NCBI RefSeq assembly: GCF_032362555.1
Contig: NC_083506.1
Span: forward strand, 8,293,501 to 8,357,500
Origin: Amyelois transitella
Lineage: Eukaryota > Arthropoda > Insecta > Lepidoptera > Pyralidae
Direction: 5' to 3'
Length of the DNA: 64,000 nucleotides
Shown: positions 23,441-37,034 of the stretch, in pieces
Layout of the letters: each line of letters begins with the position of its first letter
Numbering within the stretch: the first letter of the stretch is position 1
Notes under the pieces: model-generated
Database searches by the model: none
What the model saw: only the letters and a program-made list of their open reading frames with translations
Told to the model about the DNA's origin: nothing
Made by a program: the position numbers and the translations under genes

Positions 23441-23590
23441 TCAATTTTGTGTGCCTTATTGTCAGGTTGGCTGGAAGAGATTCCACTTAGGGATAATCCC
23501 GCTTTAGTGTACTGTACCTAACCTACTACTGTTTAATATTTGTTATGTACTCTTTTACCTGAACAATAAAGCATTTACTTACTTACTTTT
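23441..23590 (+). mobile_element. Non-LTR element 3' tail
   Basis: GGTTGGCTGGAAGAGATTCC, TTAGGGATAATCCCGC and CAATAAAGCATTTACTTAC are the 3'-end hallmarks of a moth LINE family also seen at 9930-10035. It abuts the twin hairpins, which may belong to the same insertion. Confidence 0.6.
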
Positions 23591-24832
23591 TTCTAGTCCC
23601 GCTCAAAAGCTGGACCCACAGTTACAAATCTGAATACTTGCATTGAGATTTCTGTGTTACTTGTATTTAACATTGGTGAGCATGCTTCTTATTTTCTAAA
23701 TGCAGATAACAGCTGCGCTTCAGTGCAAATGAGCCTCTATTCGATTAACATTAATCAGTAACAACATAAATTTATTTGCATACATGTACATATAACGATT
23801 AAATCAAATTATTTAATGAAAAAGTTCGAGAAAATGTTGAACATAACTTTCGTAACATGACGAAATCAATTATGTATACAATTAAAGGAAGAAAGCGTTT
23901 AATACACTTAAGATTTTAACGAAACTTTGATTGCAACCTGCTTCTCTGAGGTGAAGATGATTTTAATAATAATAAATATTTTATTACAACGTAAGGTTAA
24001 CACTCCTGAAACTAAAGTGTTTTTGTTATACGAAAATAACCTCAACATATAAATAGAAGAACATATTATACTGGGAGGCGTCCTATATTATGATTGTATT
24101 TTATGTTTTTTATATAATTATTAATCGTGTTATAAATTTTTCATTCGATAATAGTGGAAACACCACGTCAGCGAAATAGGTATCTATTTCTTTAAAATAA
24201 TCAAATAGAAAGTGGAGATCATGAAGTCCTATCTTCCAAAAAATACAAAATTATATATGTTATAGGTTTATTTAATTAAATATCATTTAAAAATTACGAC
24301 AGGCAAGTATTTTCCATTAATTAAACCCAATGCAAGGGACGAGGGGCATTTAGAAACTGCTTTCATTACAATTTATTAAGCTAAAATTTTATGAGACATT
24401 CACGCTTTCTTGTTACGTTAACGCTGTATCATGCGGTTGAAAGAAGAGTACCTTTATAATAACGCGACCACGTAAATTATATTAATTTAATTGCTTAAAA
24501 ATGTTACATAAGAGTGGTTAAATAATGTTTGTAAAATTAGAAAAGGAGTCAATGACCGTCGTTAGCCGGATATTATATAGATAGATGCGACATAAAGGGG
24601 CATTAAGACGTAAACAATTGCATGGAGCCTATTTGGTGGCAGTGAAAGTGCGTGGATGGGATTGGCGCGGCCGCTGCTAACTCGTAGAGGTATTTTCTAA
24701 CACGGATCGGGTGGTTCGGACACGCCTTGCAAATTCTTTTGTTTTTATGACTAACCATGTATAAGTACGAATTAATAAAAAACATGATAAGGCGAAACAT
24801 ACATACATATACACAAGAAAACTACATACATA

Positions 24833-24960
24833 TATCACGTCTTTATTTTTTCGTTATAGGCTCAAAAGAGTCATTAGTTACAAGACTCAAAGGCCAAGTT
24901 TAGCTGGATGGCTTAGTTATGGACTTGAGAGTGACAGTGGTTGCAAGCCCATCTTCTGAA
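24833..24960 (+). repeat. SINE-like repeat family A, diverged
   Basis: ATCACGTCTTTATTTTTTCG, GGCCAAGTTTAGCTGGATGG and GCAAGCCCATC follow the family order, with substitutions. Confidence 0.5.
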
Positions 24961-27809
24961 ATATAGAAATAATTAACGAAACCCCGCAAGCGATGTCCAA
25001 GTAAGCCGGAGGGGATAATGTTCAGTCCAAGTTAGCTGTGAGAATATTTAGTATAGAAACTTAGTCAACAGAGGATTTATCGGAGAGATAAACATAGTTT
25101 TGATCAAATATATACAGTAAAAACCCCACAAACGACAATCAAGTGAACACCCTGCATCATAGGACTTGAAAATTTACTTGAGAATAAGCAAGTTTAGACT
25201 AAAAATAACCCTGAGATCTAAGTGTGCGAGGTTGACTGAGCTGGCTGCATTATAAGCACCAGACTTATCATACTTTTGGCATTAGTTCAAGTTTCTTCCT
25301 CACATTTCTTTAGAGGTATCCAAGGTGCACCAATGACAACAATCTACGACGATCCTGGATTGAGTAAGACAGGTTTTATATTTTTACACGAAGCGACTTC
25401 GCAATCTTTGCTGAGGAACCTAACCCATATTACATCCTGGTAACACATTTTCCTTAAGGTTTCTTCACGATGACTTCCTTCACCGTAAGAGCATCAGTTT
25501 CCAAACTACATAACACAGTTAAGAAATAGTAATTGGATGATTTAAACCTGTGCCTTTCTCTGAAAAACATTTTTTTTTTATTAGGTCACCCACCGACGCC
25601 TTATTATTCAAGTTTACACCGGTATTAAAACGGCAAAATGGAAGCCCCACAAGCCCCGGATAGGACGCGGGCACTGGGCTGAGGCGGCGGCTCACGAAAC
25701 GTACCACTTTCACCTTCGAAATGAATCATCGCGGTTACGTCGCAGGACCCCTTTGTTTGTAACGGCGACATATTGTGCAACAGCTGTTCTGTATTGCAGT
25801 CTCTTAATAAAAACAATGACGCACAACCTCCTTTTGAAGTATTAAGACTTGCCCTATTAGCCAATGTCCTTCAGCGGATTCTATATTATGAATAAGCATC
25901 CGTTAGCTTTCTCTCGAGATTATCATATTTTATTTTTTTATTATTCTACAATTTTTTTCAATGCTCGTTATTAATGTAGTTATAAAACATTTAATACTAG
26001 TATCATCAAACCATATAATTTCATAGAATCGATTACATAATGTAAGAAATAGATCAATTGATACAGATAATCATCTGTGAAACGAAAGTAATAGTAATTT
26101 ATATTTTAGAAAATTCTGTTACGTATTTTTAACAGGTTTATTTGATAGATGCGGACATTAAAAGTAGTGCAGTTAGTAGAGAAAACTATTATAATAAAAT
26201 GTGTAGGTATGTAATATTTGTTGTAAATTTTCACCAATTTTTTCCATAAACAAAGCAGCTTTTGAGAGAAATCTTTTTTTTTTGGTGAGAATGTAATTTG
26301 AAACCCAATTAAGTATAAACATTTAAATAGTAGGCATTATCTTGATAACAATGGCTGAGGGACAGTTCACACAACTTCTTCAGTTTGCTTTGATTATAGG
26401 GCTGCTTAACATTATTCATCTTATAATGAAAATGCAAATACATTGTCATATTATTTATAATTTTGCCATGAATGAAATTTCCAAAAAGTTTAGTAGTTGT
26501 GCCAAAATAGTTTCCTAACATTCAAAATCCAAAATGGTGACTCTCGATTATATTTTCACGTTGTTGTTAGATTTGACAAAAATAACCGCTATCATTAAAA
26601 ATATCAAAGGATTATGACCATACTCAATCAAAAAAGATGTCAAAGAGTTTAAACCGTAACTTATTTCTGTATTTGGATGTAGTTCAAGGTGGACAAAACC
26701 GCAATGTGACTTGATTATTAGCACAACTTAATTGTCACGACAACCCTACGGAAAACAATGGAGGCTAACACATCGTGGTATGGTGCCAACTAATCTACAC
26801 ACAATGTTACAGATAATTCTACTTTATACATTTATACACACATTCAAGGCAAGCGAAAGTGGTATTACATTTTGTATGTGAAACTGCTGTTTCATGGAAC
26901 AGAATGAAAAACGATAAGTCGTCGAGAGAAACTGTAATCTCTGTAAGTAAATATACAAATTTAGTCTTAAACGTAAGTGTAATATAAATTGGAGCTAAGT
27001 CATATGTTAGAGACTAAAATAATTTCGCCGTAATCAATGATTCTATATTTTTGACTGAAATCTCTTCACGCGTAGGTACTCCTTCTGACAAGTTAGCAAT
27101 AAAATTTCGCACACATATTCCTACCTAAATGTGTGGGAAATTTTATTAAGAAAATAGCCATTATAGAGTACTTTACTCTTGAAGAAATGACTCTTGTCTT
27201 CCAATTGGCGATAAATTTGCTTTACGCGGGTTTAGCCGCTGGCGAGAGCCAGTAGTCGACAACAAATGGCTTATAAGTTTTCTAATCCAATTTAGGAGAT
27301 TGATGTTTAAATAAACCTTTAGTTTGCCGCATGGTCGTTAAGAAAACTATTGCAATAGGGATTTCCTGTAAACATCCGTCCACGAACTCTCACTTTCGTC
27401 GAGGCAGTGACTTCAGAGTCCGTGTTATGAAATATTAAAGGTCCGCCCCCATTCTGCTGGCGTCCGCATTGTATTGAATCATTGAAGCCGCCTGACCCAT
27501 TCTAATAGCTGCTTATTGACGCATGTGGTGTTACACAACAAAATAGTTTAGGTAAGGGTCAATGGCGTCGGTTGCGTGGCCAATGTGAATAGCCGACGCC
27601 GGTCAACGTAATTACTGCGTGAGAGATTCTTGCGAGTATCCGCTTCGAACCATAGGTAATCCTTATTCGAAAAGATTCATTTCTTCCGAGTTTTTCAGAT
27701 GATTACACAGATATAGTAAGAACATTTAAATTGTCATATTGTTCCGAGTGCGATCTTATCTGCCCGTATAGAGGTTAAATGCGGAGAAATGTGTCTATGC
27801 ACGGTCCAA

Positions 27810-27850
27810 GCACGGATCTAAGGCGCTGCACTGTTGGTTTCGAATGCATC
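27810..27850 (+). pseudogene. tRNA-Leu-like fragment (decayed tRNA or SINE head)
   Basis: GATCTAAGGCGCTGCACTG resembles the segment after box A of a leucine tRNA, and GGTTTCGAATGC resembles box B. The stretch is too short to fold as a tRNA and lacks the anticodon arm region. Confidence 0.3.
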
Positions 27851-29482
27851 ATAATTGCTGAATGATTGCTCAGCGTTTGCGGATGTAAGAAATAGGCTGC
27901 GAAATCATAAACGACGTCATTTTCCGAGTCGCAGTGTAAAAAATGGAACTTCTATAAAATTAGTAGATTGGATACTGAAAACGGAGGTTCTTTTTCTAGC
28001 AGGAGGTGTCTACATTATTAGACAGAGAATAAATAAAGGTTAAAAACACGTCTCAAATACAATATATAACACTCGTAATGAAAGTTAGGTATATGGGTTG
28101 GGTATATCTACTGCAATTTAGTACCTACTTGAATACTTTCACTGATACAAATGCATTGACATACAATAATACAGAACTGTATAGGCACATTCCGCACTAA
28201 TGATAATACTTTGTAAGCTGCTTATGTAAATCGGAGCAAATAGATGCATTGGTGACTAATTTACCCCGAATCCAGTAGTGTGCCGTTTACAAGAAAGTTT
28301 TTGTGTGACATACATTGTTATGCAAAATACTCATACTCGTAACTACCGCGCTATTGGTACCTACTTTCATTTCAGTTTGAAGGATATTGCGTTGTATTTT
28401 ACGTAAAGTAAAAACAGATCCAACAACAGATGCGACTATAGTGTATCTGGGCTGATAATTCAAAATCTCCAACTTTTTCTAGCAGTACCAAAAACTATTC
28501 CTGTTTCCACTACATAAAATCTAAATTTTAATTATACATATTTACTAATATTAAAGACAACATTCCTACTGGAACTTCATGAGTGTTCTGAGAATTAACA
28601 GAATTCGAGAGGCATAAACTAAAACTACTGAGCCAATTTTTATCAATTTACACAGGTTTCTAAAATTTGGGTTTAACTCAAATGATAGAATACATAGTTT
28701 AAATCCATGCTATGTCTAATTACTGAGCTATAATACAATAACCCGTGACTGTATCAAGTAGTGTAGCAGATTTTAGGTAGTATAGCAAAACATATCAGAG
28801 CCGCTCGGTTTAAATTGGGTTTAAGAGTTTTTCGTTGCACTTACATAACTCCTTTAACCAGTTTTCGTTGATGCACATTATATTTTACATACTCATAGAT
28901 TTTATGAATAGTGAAAGTATAATTAGGAATAATTAAGAGTAATCAAGCCAAGGATATCCGTTGCATAATCGTGTGAATAAAAGAAAAGTCAGCGTATTAC
29001 GAAACCTAATGATCTAGCTGATCTAACAGCCACACGTGGGACTAGTGGACTTTGTTAGACATATGACAAAATAGCGAAAGCAGAGGGGAATATAAGTTTA
29101 CATAGCCTGCAGGTTACTTAATAATACTGTTGGGAATATATCAGAGGCCTACTTTTACTCTTGCTGTGAAAATTGAATTGTAAGATATTATGGGACAAAC
29201 ATTTTCACCAAATCTTTCTCTTGCGGTCGATCTCATAAAACCTGCGAAAGAACATACAAACAGAGATTTTTTAAAATGTTTAAAAAATTTATACATTAAT
29301 ATTATATTCAAAAACTACGATTAAAGTTTATAAAGTATTAAATGGATATATTATATCTATATATATTAAAACAGAGATTTTTAGGGATTTACGTACAGGA
29401 TTTAACAGAGAATACCTACGATAGATTATAACGTTACAGAAAAATCTTTCTTGATTCAGTCAAAACACGTGAACGATGACGT

Positions 29483-29612
29483 GAGCAACTTGTCACTATT
29501 TGAATCTCAATTCTATCATTAAGCCAAATAGCTGAACGTGGCCATTCAGTCTTTTGAAGACTGTTGGCTCTGTCTACCCCGCAAGGGACATAGACGTGAC
29601 CATATGTATGTA
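29483..29612 (-). repeat. SINE-like repeat family A
   Basis: Antisense copy with AAGCCAAATAGCTGAACGTG, ACTGTTGGCTCTGTCTACCC and GGGACATAGACGTGAC. Confidence 0.75.
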
Positions 29613-32143
29613 CGTGAACGATAAACTCTGTACTTTTATTATTTTTAGTTCACACGTGGAGAGAAAAGCATAGATTTCTTACCGAATTCGTGCACCTTAC
29701 GAACACAATGGGCAATTTATTCGATTTCACTATTTACGTCAATTCCATGTTTCTGTTGGGCGCGAGCGATCTCACAATTGAATCATGAATAGTGTAATTT
29801 TGTACTTTGATTCTAGTCAAGGGTCCAGATGTAGCGTAAAGTCAGCAATTTGGTTCGTTTAAGTTGTATGGGTATAACCAAATTTCGCCAACAACAAATT
29901 ACTGTTTTTTTATGATTTAAAGATGTGTCAAAATTACATAGGTATTAATTTAATTTAATATATCTTTTCAATAAGAATTAATGAAAGTTATGATGTAATA
30001 AAATTGTTTTGATGTAATATCATATAATTTAATATTCAAATATTAGTTATACATAAATACATTTTTATAAGATCTTAAATAAAATTACGTTGACAACCTT
30101 ACATGTTAGAATAACTGGTTTCACTTTTAAATAATTTTCTAAGCTCGCTCAAGTTTTTTCGCTCGTTGAAATCTTTTGTGTGAAGCATTTCAATTAATGT
30201 AAGTGTCACATAGACAATGTATTTATTAGCCTATGTAATGTAATATTTGTTTTAAAAATAGCTTGGCAAATTTTCGGTTGGTTGTGTGGAATATAATATA
30301 ATCAATATCATAGTTTAATTATAAATATTATCGCTCAATTAATATTTATAAAACTATTTCAGAGTGACTGTCTGACAGATAACAAACGTAAAACCGAAAT
30401 TATTAGGCGTAGGAAGCAAATATTTAGCTTACGTAGAACATTATTGCAAATGTAGGGACCACTAAGTGAGGTTAACTTTATGTTCCCATGGGAACAAGAA
30501 ACAAATGGGATTTTTCTACTGACGTGGAAGCAGCTGCAGGCGTGACAGTTTAATTATTAGTTTTGGTTCATTTATAATACCGAGGTAATGCGTTTAGCTT
30601 TGATGAAACTGTGAAATCAGGGCAATCTCATAGATGATTCATGAACATGATTTTCTGTAAATTTTATGAGGAATCTACCTTCTAAAACACTGTAAATCTA
30701 TAATTGTTATATGTCAAAATTAAGAGCAATTTTTTAATATGTACCTTAACACTCGTAAGTATAAATATTTAAAGTTGAATAAGTTTACTCTTTTGAAGAA
30801 GACTCTTATCTTTATTTGATAGATGTTTTGAAAACTTTCTCATATGTAAGGAATTGAATAGGTCAAGAAACATTTGTTTCACCTACATTTCGATAGAATT
30901 CTGACATTGAGTAAGAGTCGGAGTATTTCCATTTCCATATTTTTTGGGTTACGACTATACCGGTTTTATCATTAAATACATCTCTCTCACCATAGCATTT
31001 TCCCGGTTGCATTTATCAGCTGTTTGCTTTAAGGCATGGGAACCGATAAAACAAAAAATAAGTAGTGATATTTTAAATGACGTGATTTGCATTTTTCCCT
31101 TCTTCTTATTGTTTCGTTTTTAAATGTAGGTTTGCGATTAGTACTCTTTATCATAATTTGGATGGTTATCATGATAATATACATAGATATATGGCAGTAG
31201 TCGAACTGACGTCATGAATATCATGTACGCTTGCTACTACTAGGACGCATGGCCTAGAAGTATCGTTGAGAAAAACTTATCAAAGCGTAAAGAGCTCTAT
31301 TCGAACGGCAATAGTATTCGCTGGTTTGTTTTAAAACCTGGTAGGAGTAATTTTTTATTAAGTAAAGAGAAGATTATCCGTACAAGTGGCAGATGACTTA
31401 GACATCGGATGCAGTGTTTTAGGACTTAATTGATTATAGGACTTATGTGACATAATGCCCATACACACCATTATTGTATCGATGGTCTTTACTATGTTTG
31501 CACTTTCTGTACTTGTTAGGACTCATCCAATGCGTTTATCGCACGTAAATATAAATTTAAGTTATACTTATTATATATTTGATCCGTTTTAATCTTGTAA
31601 CTAACTCATTGTTTCTGTCAGAGTCTAAATTTGTCAAACACAGGTAACATTTGCGTTATTTTTAATCATTTTGGTAGGAACTCGGCACGTCGGCAGCGAT
31701 GATAATGTGAATTCAAGGACACAAAACTGTAGTTGAACATTGATAGACGGTAGACAGATACCTACAGGATGGAAGAAAATGTCATCTTCGGTTTTAAAGA
31801 GCACCAGAAAAGGGTTCAACCGAGAAAGAAAAGATAAATTTTCAGAAAAAATTTAAAGCGTAATTTTTTCTGTATGTCAATTTTTTAATGCAAATTAATT
31901 TCACATTCATTTACACTTCATATGCGGACTTCAATATAAAAATCGTAAATTGGAAAGTTGTGAATCAATTATCAAATTTGTACAACAACATCGTATATAG
32001 CCGCTGTTCCCACGCGTTGCCCGCATCAGCCGGTAAGGCACATGCCGATGACATCACATGAGTAAGGATTTCAAAATCCTCGCCTCAGAGTCCTCTTGGA
32101 TCCGGGATGCGGTATAGTGACGTCCGCGCGGAACTTTCACGCG

Positions 32144-32181
32144 TATAAAACGGCAGAGACTGCGCCCGCCGCGACCAGTGA
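32144..32181 (+). promoter_or_regulatory. TATA box plus initiator: candidate RNA polymerase II core promoter
   Basis: TATAAAA at 32144-32150 in a GC-rich setting (GCGTATAAAACGG) is followed by CCAGTGAG, whose A (32177) fits an arthropod initiator about 33 bases downstream. A CRE-like TGACGTCC lies just upstream at 32118. No such TATA plus initiator pairing stands out in the flanking 10 kb. Confidence 0.5.
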
Positions 32182-32369
32182 GAACTGAGACCTTGCACGA
32201 GTATGCGCATAGACCATCCAATGCGCACGCGAAATCGAAAGTGACAGACTGACGGATGAACAAAACCTGTGACATAAGGATAAGTGGTGTGTGAACTCTG
32301 GAGCAGTGATTGGTAGCTGGCTGTGTTATCCTGAAACTGTTTCTTCTGTGCCTGAAACCACCTGAAAAG
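32177..32369 (+). other. Candidate non-coding first exon (5' UTR)
   Basis: From the putative start at 32177 the sequence is GC-richer than its surroundings and ends in a consensus donor, CTGAAAAG|GTACAT (32370). Its ATGs open only very short ORFs. The next + strand acceptor tied to a convincing coding exon is at 52272 (the ZP gene), giving a 19.9 kb first intron. It could instead serve the TSP1-like exon at 36.7 kb or a non-coding RNA. Confidence 0.4.
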
Positions 32370-35300
32370 GTACATGGATTTTGTGTTTAACCTGGATTGA
32401 AGGAACTTTACAGTGAATTTGTGAGATTGTTAATTTATATTTTTGAAGGACTAAGTCGTCTTTTAGATTCAAATTATTAGCTTCATTTTAACACTAATTA
32501 ATACTAGTGTCATAAAGTTTGACAATAAATTTAATTGTTAACAAAGCCACTCAAGCCACTACAAATGCAATTTTGTTTGTTAGGATCAACCCGGTAAACA
32601 GGATGTTTTTTAAAAGTCCTATTAGCTCATATAAATGAAACTTAATAAATGAAAATTAATGTATATTGAAAATTAACTTATCAAATAAGGTCCGAAAAAA
32701 TATAATCCTTCATAATATTTTGCTACATTTGCGATCTATAAAAGAACATACTTGAGATAGGATTGAAATTAAGGTATCTATCCTATCCTGTTGCTGCATC
32801 TATCACGGTTTTATCTTATAACTTTTGTTTTGAACTTATGGACATGGCTCGTAGTAAATTTCTTGCTTATATATATTCTGAAAATTTAAAACTACATTGC
32901 CGTAATAAAAACCTCTTCTAGAAGATAAAATGATGAGCGCGCAAGTTTGCCGGTAGTAGAAAGTTGCATAATTTTGCTTTCACTTACGCGTACCCAAATA
33001 ATAATAATTCGCATTTCGCGGATGTTTAAAAAAAGCGCATTTCCATGTAGCCGGTTCGCTTTAACTACTTGCAGCTGATTTTTAATAAAACATCGGATGT
33101 ACCGATGGTGTTCTTTATTCTTATAGTATTAAGAGTTAGGTGACTTTAGAAACGACATGTGGTGTAGCCGGTGTGGAAAGTAGGTCACGCGTCACACAAT
33201 TCGCATTTTATAGGTGTACTGAGGGGTTTCTCGTATATTATAATCTGTGAAATTGTAACAAATAGGTTGAAATAAACTCGATACATTAGATAAGACTTGC
33301 AGATTTATCTAGCAGATGGAGTTAAGAAAAATGCTGCTACGATGTTATTATACTTATTATGTCTGCCACATTTTTTTTTTCTTAACGCAGACGTTGACTT
33401 TAAGTTGATGCAAATCCGTGGTATCTATTTATATTTTTTTTGTGTTATATTTAAGCGCGTTTTAAACAAGATCCATAAGAGTTTAAAAAAATGGGTTTTA
33501 TAGTTTTACTAACACATACTGGAAGCCATACTCAATGCCTATAGCAACAGACGAGGCAAAAAAAACCCAACCGCAATTTATTATAGTTGACATTATTTCT
33601 TATCTTAGCGGATATAGCAACAGCAGGTTATTACTGGGCCATATTGTACGCTGGTTGCAAAATCCGTGCAAGTAGCACTTCCCATGCTATTGTTCAGATG
33701 CGTCCGATTTTGTAACCTAGGAGAGTACGTCACGGTACTCTGCCAGTCTCCAGGGATTGTACTGCCTTGTGTAACTGTAATGTAAATTGCAAAAGCATTT
33801 TAGTTCTAAATTTTCGTAACATAGACAAGGTTGGCACCTGTGTGCATGTTGACTTAAAATTACTTACAATCTCTTAGATTTCCTTAGCAAATACGGATTT
33901 CTTTATTCATCTTCAGAATGCGAATAAGTATGTGTAGGTTATAGTTATGGATATTTAAGCAGCGTTAACTAAGTACAAAACAATCATAAATATAATCATA
34001 ATTATTTTTTACGGGGTAGACGGAGCCAACTTTCACGAAAAGACGTGGTAAAGTTGAATCAAAAAGATTCAGTGGTGGTGGGGTCCATAAATTTCGGTTC
34101 ATTATATTTATATGTGAAATGTCGGAAGGCAGATGTCAAGCCAGAAGTGTAATATCGGTTGCATTTGTAATTGTATATATCATACATTTCTTTTAGTATC
34201 TATCTAATAATTGTACATTTATAGAAATTTTTGCATTTCTGTTAATAATTATTCAATAAATTATTGCAGGTAAATAAACTTTCTCCTTTAGTGTAAGTAT
34301 GTGTAGGTTATATGTTTATAAGTATTTCTCGATTGTAACGGAAACGCGCGGAGAAAGCGTTAATGAGCATGTCCAGTTTTAATTTCCGTCAAGATGTCTT
34401 ACTACAAGTGATACAACTTAAAGTTTACAATTTGTAACATTAGCTTTTCATAACAATTATACCTTATACTACTTTATATTATAAACGGGTAAGCTTGTGC
34501 ATGTTATCGAAACTGATTTTCGCAAAAAAATAAATCTGAAATAATTTCTTTGGAACTTTACAGTTAATAACTTTTTACTATAAAATATTATTTTCCGCGA
34601 CAGAACTTTATAAATAAGAATATTAGGTACTATTTTAAGAAAAATTGCTCATTTTGATTTTAAATCATCAATTATAATATCATATCGAATTAAAATGATA
34701 ATTTTGAGTAGTTAATCACCACTAGGCATGGTTTCATCTGTGAGATACGAGAATTTATCTCGTAAGTATAAAATACCTATAGCTCAGAAAATTGTTCGTG
34801 GTTGCACAATTTTTGTTTGAACCAAAACAATTACCTGTAAGCACAGAGTATTATGTGCTGTATATCTAAGCTGAATGATAACATAATTGACATTGAATTT
34901 TCCTACATTAGACTTTGTCAAGGGATGCATAAAAATACCTTATTTGACCCCACAGAGTAATTTCCATCTTAGTGCCAAATTTTCATTGCTATCGTATTTT
35001 TGTAATAAACAAAAGACTACGGTGTGAATTGTTTTTGTTTATATATTACGAACTTTAAAAAATACTTTCTTCCTTTTACTCATTTCGGCGTACCTATTTC
35101 TAGTCGAACTTTCAGTAATATTATCTCGGAACCTGGGAACCTCGGTGGTACGTGGATCTTATATGTTTAGCCTCAGCGTTATCAGCATACTCACATTAGT
35201 TTTGCTGAGCACTTTGCCAGTAGTTTAACATAATTTCGGAAACTAATACCATTGGTGTTATCTGTTTCTGTCTGTGGAATACACTTCACTGAGTATTCCA

Positions 35301-36721
35301 TATAGCAGTCAAATATAATTAAATAATGTTTATTTATTTAATACAGGAAATAAAATGTCCCATCCCACATACAATAAATATTAATTCAAACAACATCATA
35401 TGTATGTATGAACTTTACGATATTTGAAGCCATGTTTAATTTGTAAGCAAGCTTGCGAGCGGTTCCTGCAGTGTGGAAAGCGAGTCAGTGTGTCAGGTGC
35501 CCACCTCTCTTCTGACACCTGATCAATGCTTAACTAAGACCCTTGTCATATTCCATAGTAGTGCTGAGCGTCCGTGGTCGAATCATTAAGGTATAGGCAT
35601 AGGCATAAAGGTACAGGTTCACATCCTATCTCGACCATGTGTAATAACTATTTCTAAGTTATTTACATTAGATTGAATACTAACCGATGGTCTAAAGGTG
35701 AGGGAAAACATTGTGAGGAAACCTGCACATTCAGGCAATTGGATATATTACCATAATAGATCCAATACGGTTTAGGTTCCCCTGCGGTTGCGAAGGTCAG
35801 ATGAGAGCCGCTTAAAACCAGACTCACCTAATCCAGGATCGGATCCATGGTCAAAGGCATACGCCGGGCTCCTGTCCAGATTGTTGAGGATCCAACCGGG
35901 ACTAAAGCCAGGTGGAAGAAGACTACCTAGTAGTACAAACCAACTATCTACTGCTGACAGAAGGTATTGTCGAAAGTTCAGTACAAAAACTAACTTCAAG
36001 CGTTCGCTCATTATGCTAATATTTATGAGAGTACTGTACTGACATTCCTCTCTGCAAAAGTCGAAGATTTCACTTTTATGTAATGAATTATTTATTTTCA
36101 AAAACATGTATGTAGGTGTATATTTACTAAATTCCTTAGTGATTTCAGTTATATCGTGAAATGTGAATTTGTTTGTTGAATTTGAAATTCCTCTAAAGAA
36201 TGCATTTAGGACAAAAAAGTAAAACATTAAGTGCACATACAGATTTTATCACAAAAGACGTATTTTTGAATGCCGAGTGAAAATAAAACTTAATTTAATC
36301 TTGGGAAAGTCGATGAACATCCAAAATGTAATTAAATTGAAAAAACGAAAGCTTAAATACGATGTTGTAATATAGATTAAAAGACAATAGTCAGTATATA
36401 AGGAATAAAATAAATATTAAAACTACATCACTTAGTTTTAGAAGGCAATCGCCTATTGAGCATTTTTAAACAAAGATTTTAGAATTGTTGAAATTTTTTT
36501 AATAGAACCAATGTTATTTTAATAAGGCATGATAAAGAAATAGGTACATTTTCATATTTACATCTTAAATACGATACCAATTGTTTCAATAAGCTTATAG
36601 AAACAAAAAGATTTTCATATAAGGTATAAATCGCCATACAAGAGACATCAACGCGATCCAAGTAATCTTTAGATTCCAATTTCCAATATTTCCTATCATA
36701 AAGTAGATAACGTAATCACAG
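32370..36721. other. Non-coding interval (possible intron)
   Basis: AT-rich. It includes a short family A fragment at 34005-34085 and a SINE at 35555-35935. No exon was recognised. Confidence 0.5.
35555..35935 (+). mobile_element. tRNA-derived SINE
   Basis: The head region has a box-B-like AGGTTCACATCCTATC near 35613. The body carries GTGAGGAAACCTGCACATTC, a common lepidopteran SINE word, and the tail has GGGACTAAAGCCAGGTGGAAG. A decayed copy of the tail lies at 40600-40800. The ORFs through it are incidental. Confidence 0.65.
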
Positions 36722-36868
36722 CGTGTTGGATCGTCAATAATGATGACAGACAAGGAATTGAGGTGCGCTATTGTTCGGAGGCACCATTCGGAAGTGGAGC
36801 TGATTTCTTTTGCCTGGGAAATGAGTCACGAGCCATGCTTTGTAAACACGGACACTGCAAAACAACAG
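36722..36868 (+). CDS. Isolated exon encoding the C-terminal half of a thrombospondin type-1-like repeat
   Basis: The open stretch reads QGIEVRYCSEAPFGSG, then FFCLGNESRAMLCKHGHC. The order RxC, Cys-Gly, R..LC and xxC with a Pro-Gly-rich spacer matches the second half of a TSP1 repeat (four of six cysteines). It ends at a donor CAACAG|GTTGCA (36868) in phase 1. Two acceptors are possible: CACAG at 36721 (phase 1, making a symmetric 147-base exon) or GACAG near 36749. The latter would remove a WIVNNDD segment that does not look TSP1-like. The Trp/CSxxCG half is not found upstream. Parent gene unknown: it may be an exon of a large extracellular or receptor protein, or a relic. Confidence 0.45.
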
Positions 36869-37034
36869 GTTGCATAAAAATAGGTGTACCACTAATAAGA
36901 GTTTTTTATTTATTTGGGAAACGTAAAGGTTTACCATTTGTTACTATAAAACTTTTCATTTTGTATTCTGAAAGAGGTTACAATACTGAATGTAGGTAAT
37001 TCTAACGTTGCATAGTTAGAGCATACATATCTAC

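Larger units (their letters stand above)
22546..32143. other. Long non-coding interval with scattered repeats and GC-richer islands
   Basis: Besides the twin hairpins and LINE tail, it holds family A repeats (24833-24960; 29483-29612), Helitron-like debris (28540-28750; 30450-30560), a tRNA-Leu-like fragment (27810-27850), and GC-richer, less repetitive patches at 25600-25860 and 27180-27640 that could be regulatory. Short ORFs here have neither splice-supported neighbours nor recognisable domains. No gene is called. Confidence 0.5.

Noticed and set aside
35772-36236. 154-codon ORF on - (and an opposing 84-codon ORF)
   Set aside because: Most of it lies in the tRNA-type SINE tail. The rest is AT-rich with no domain or splice support.
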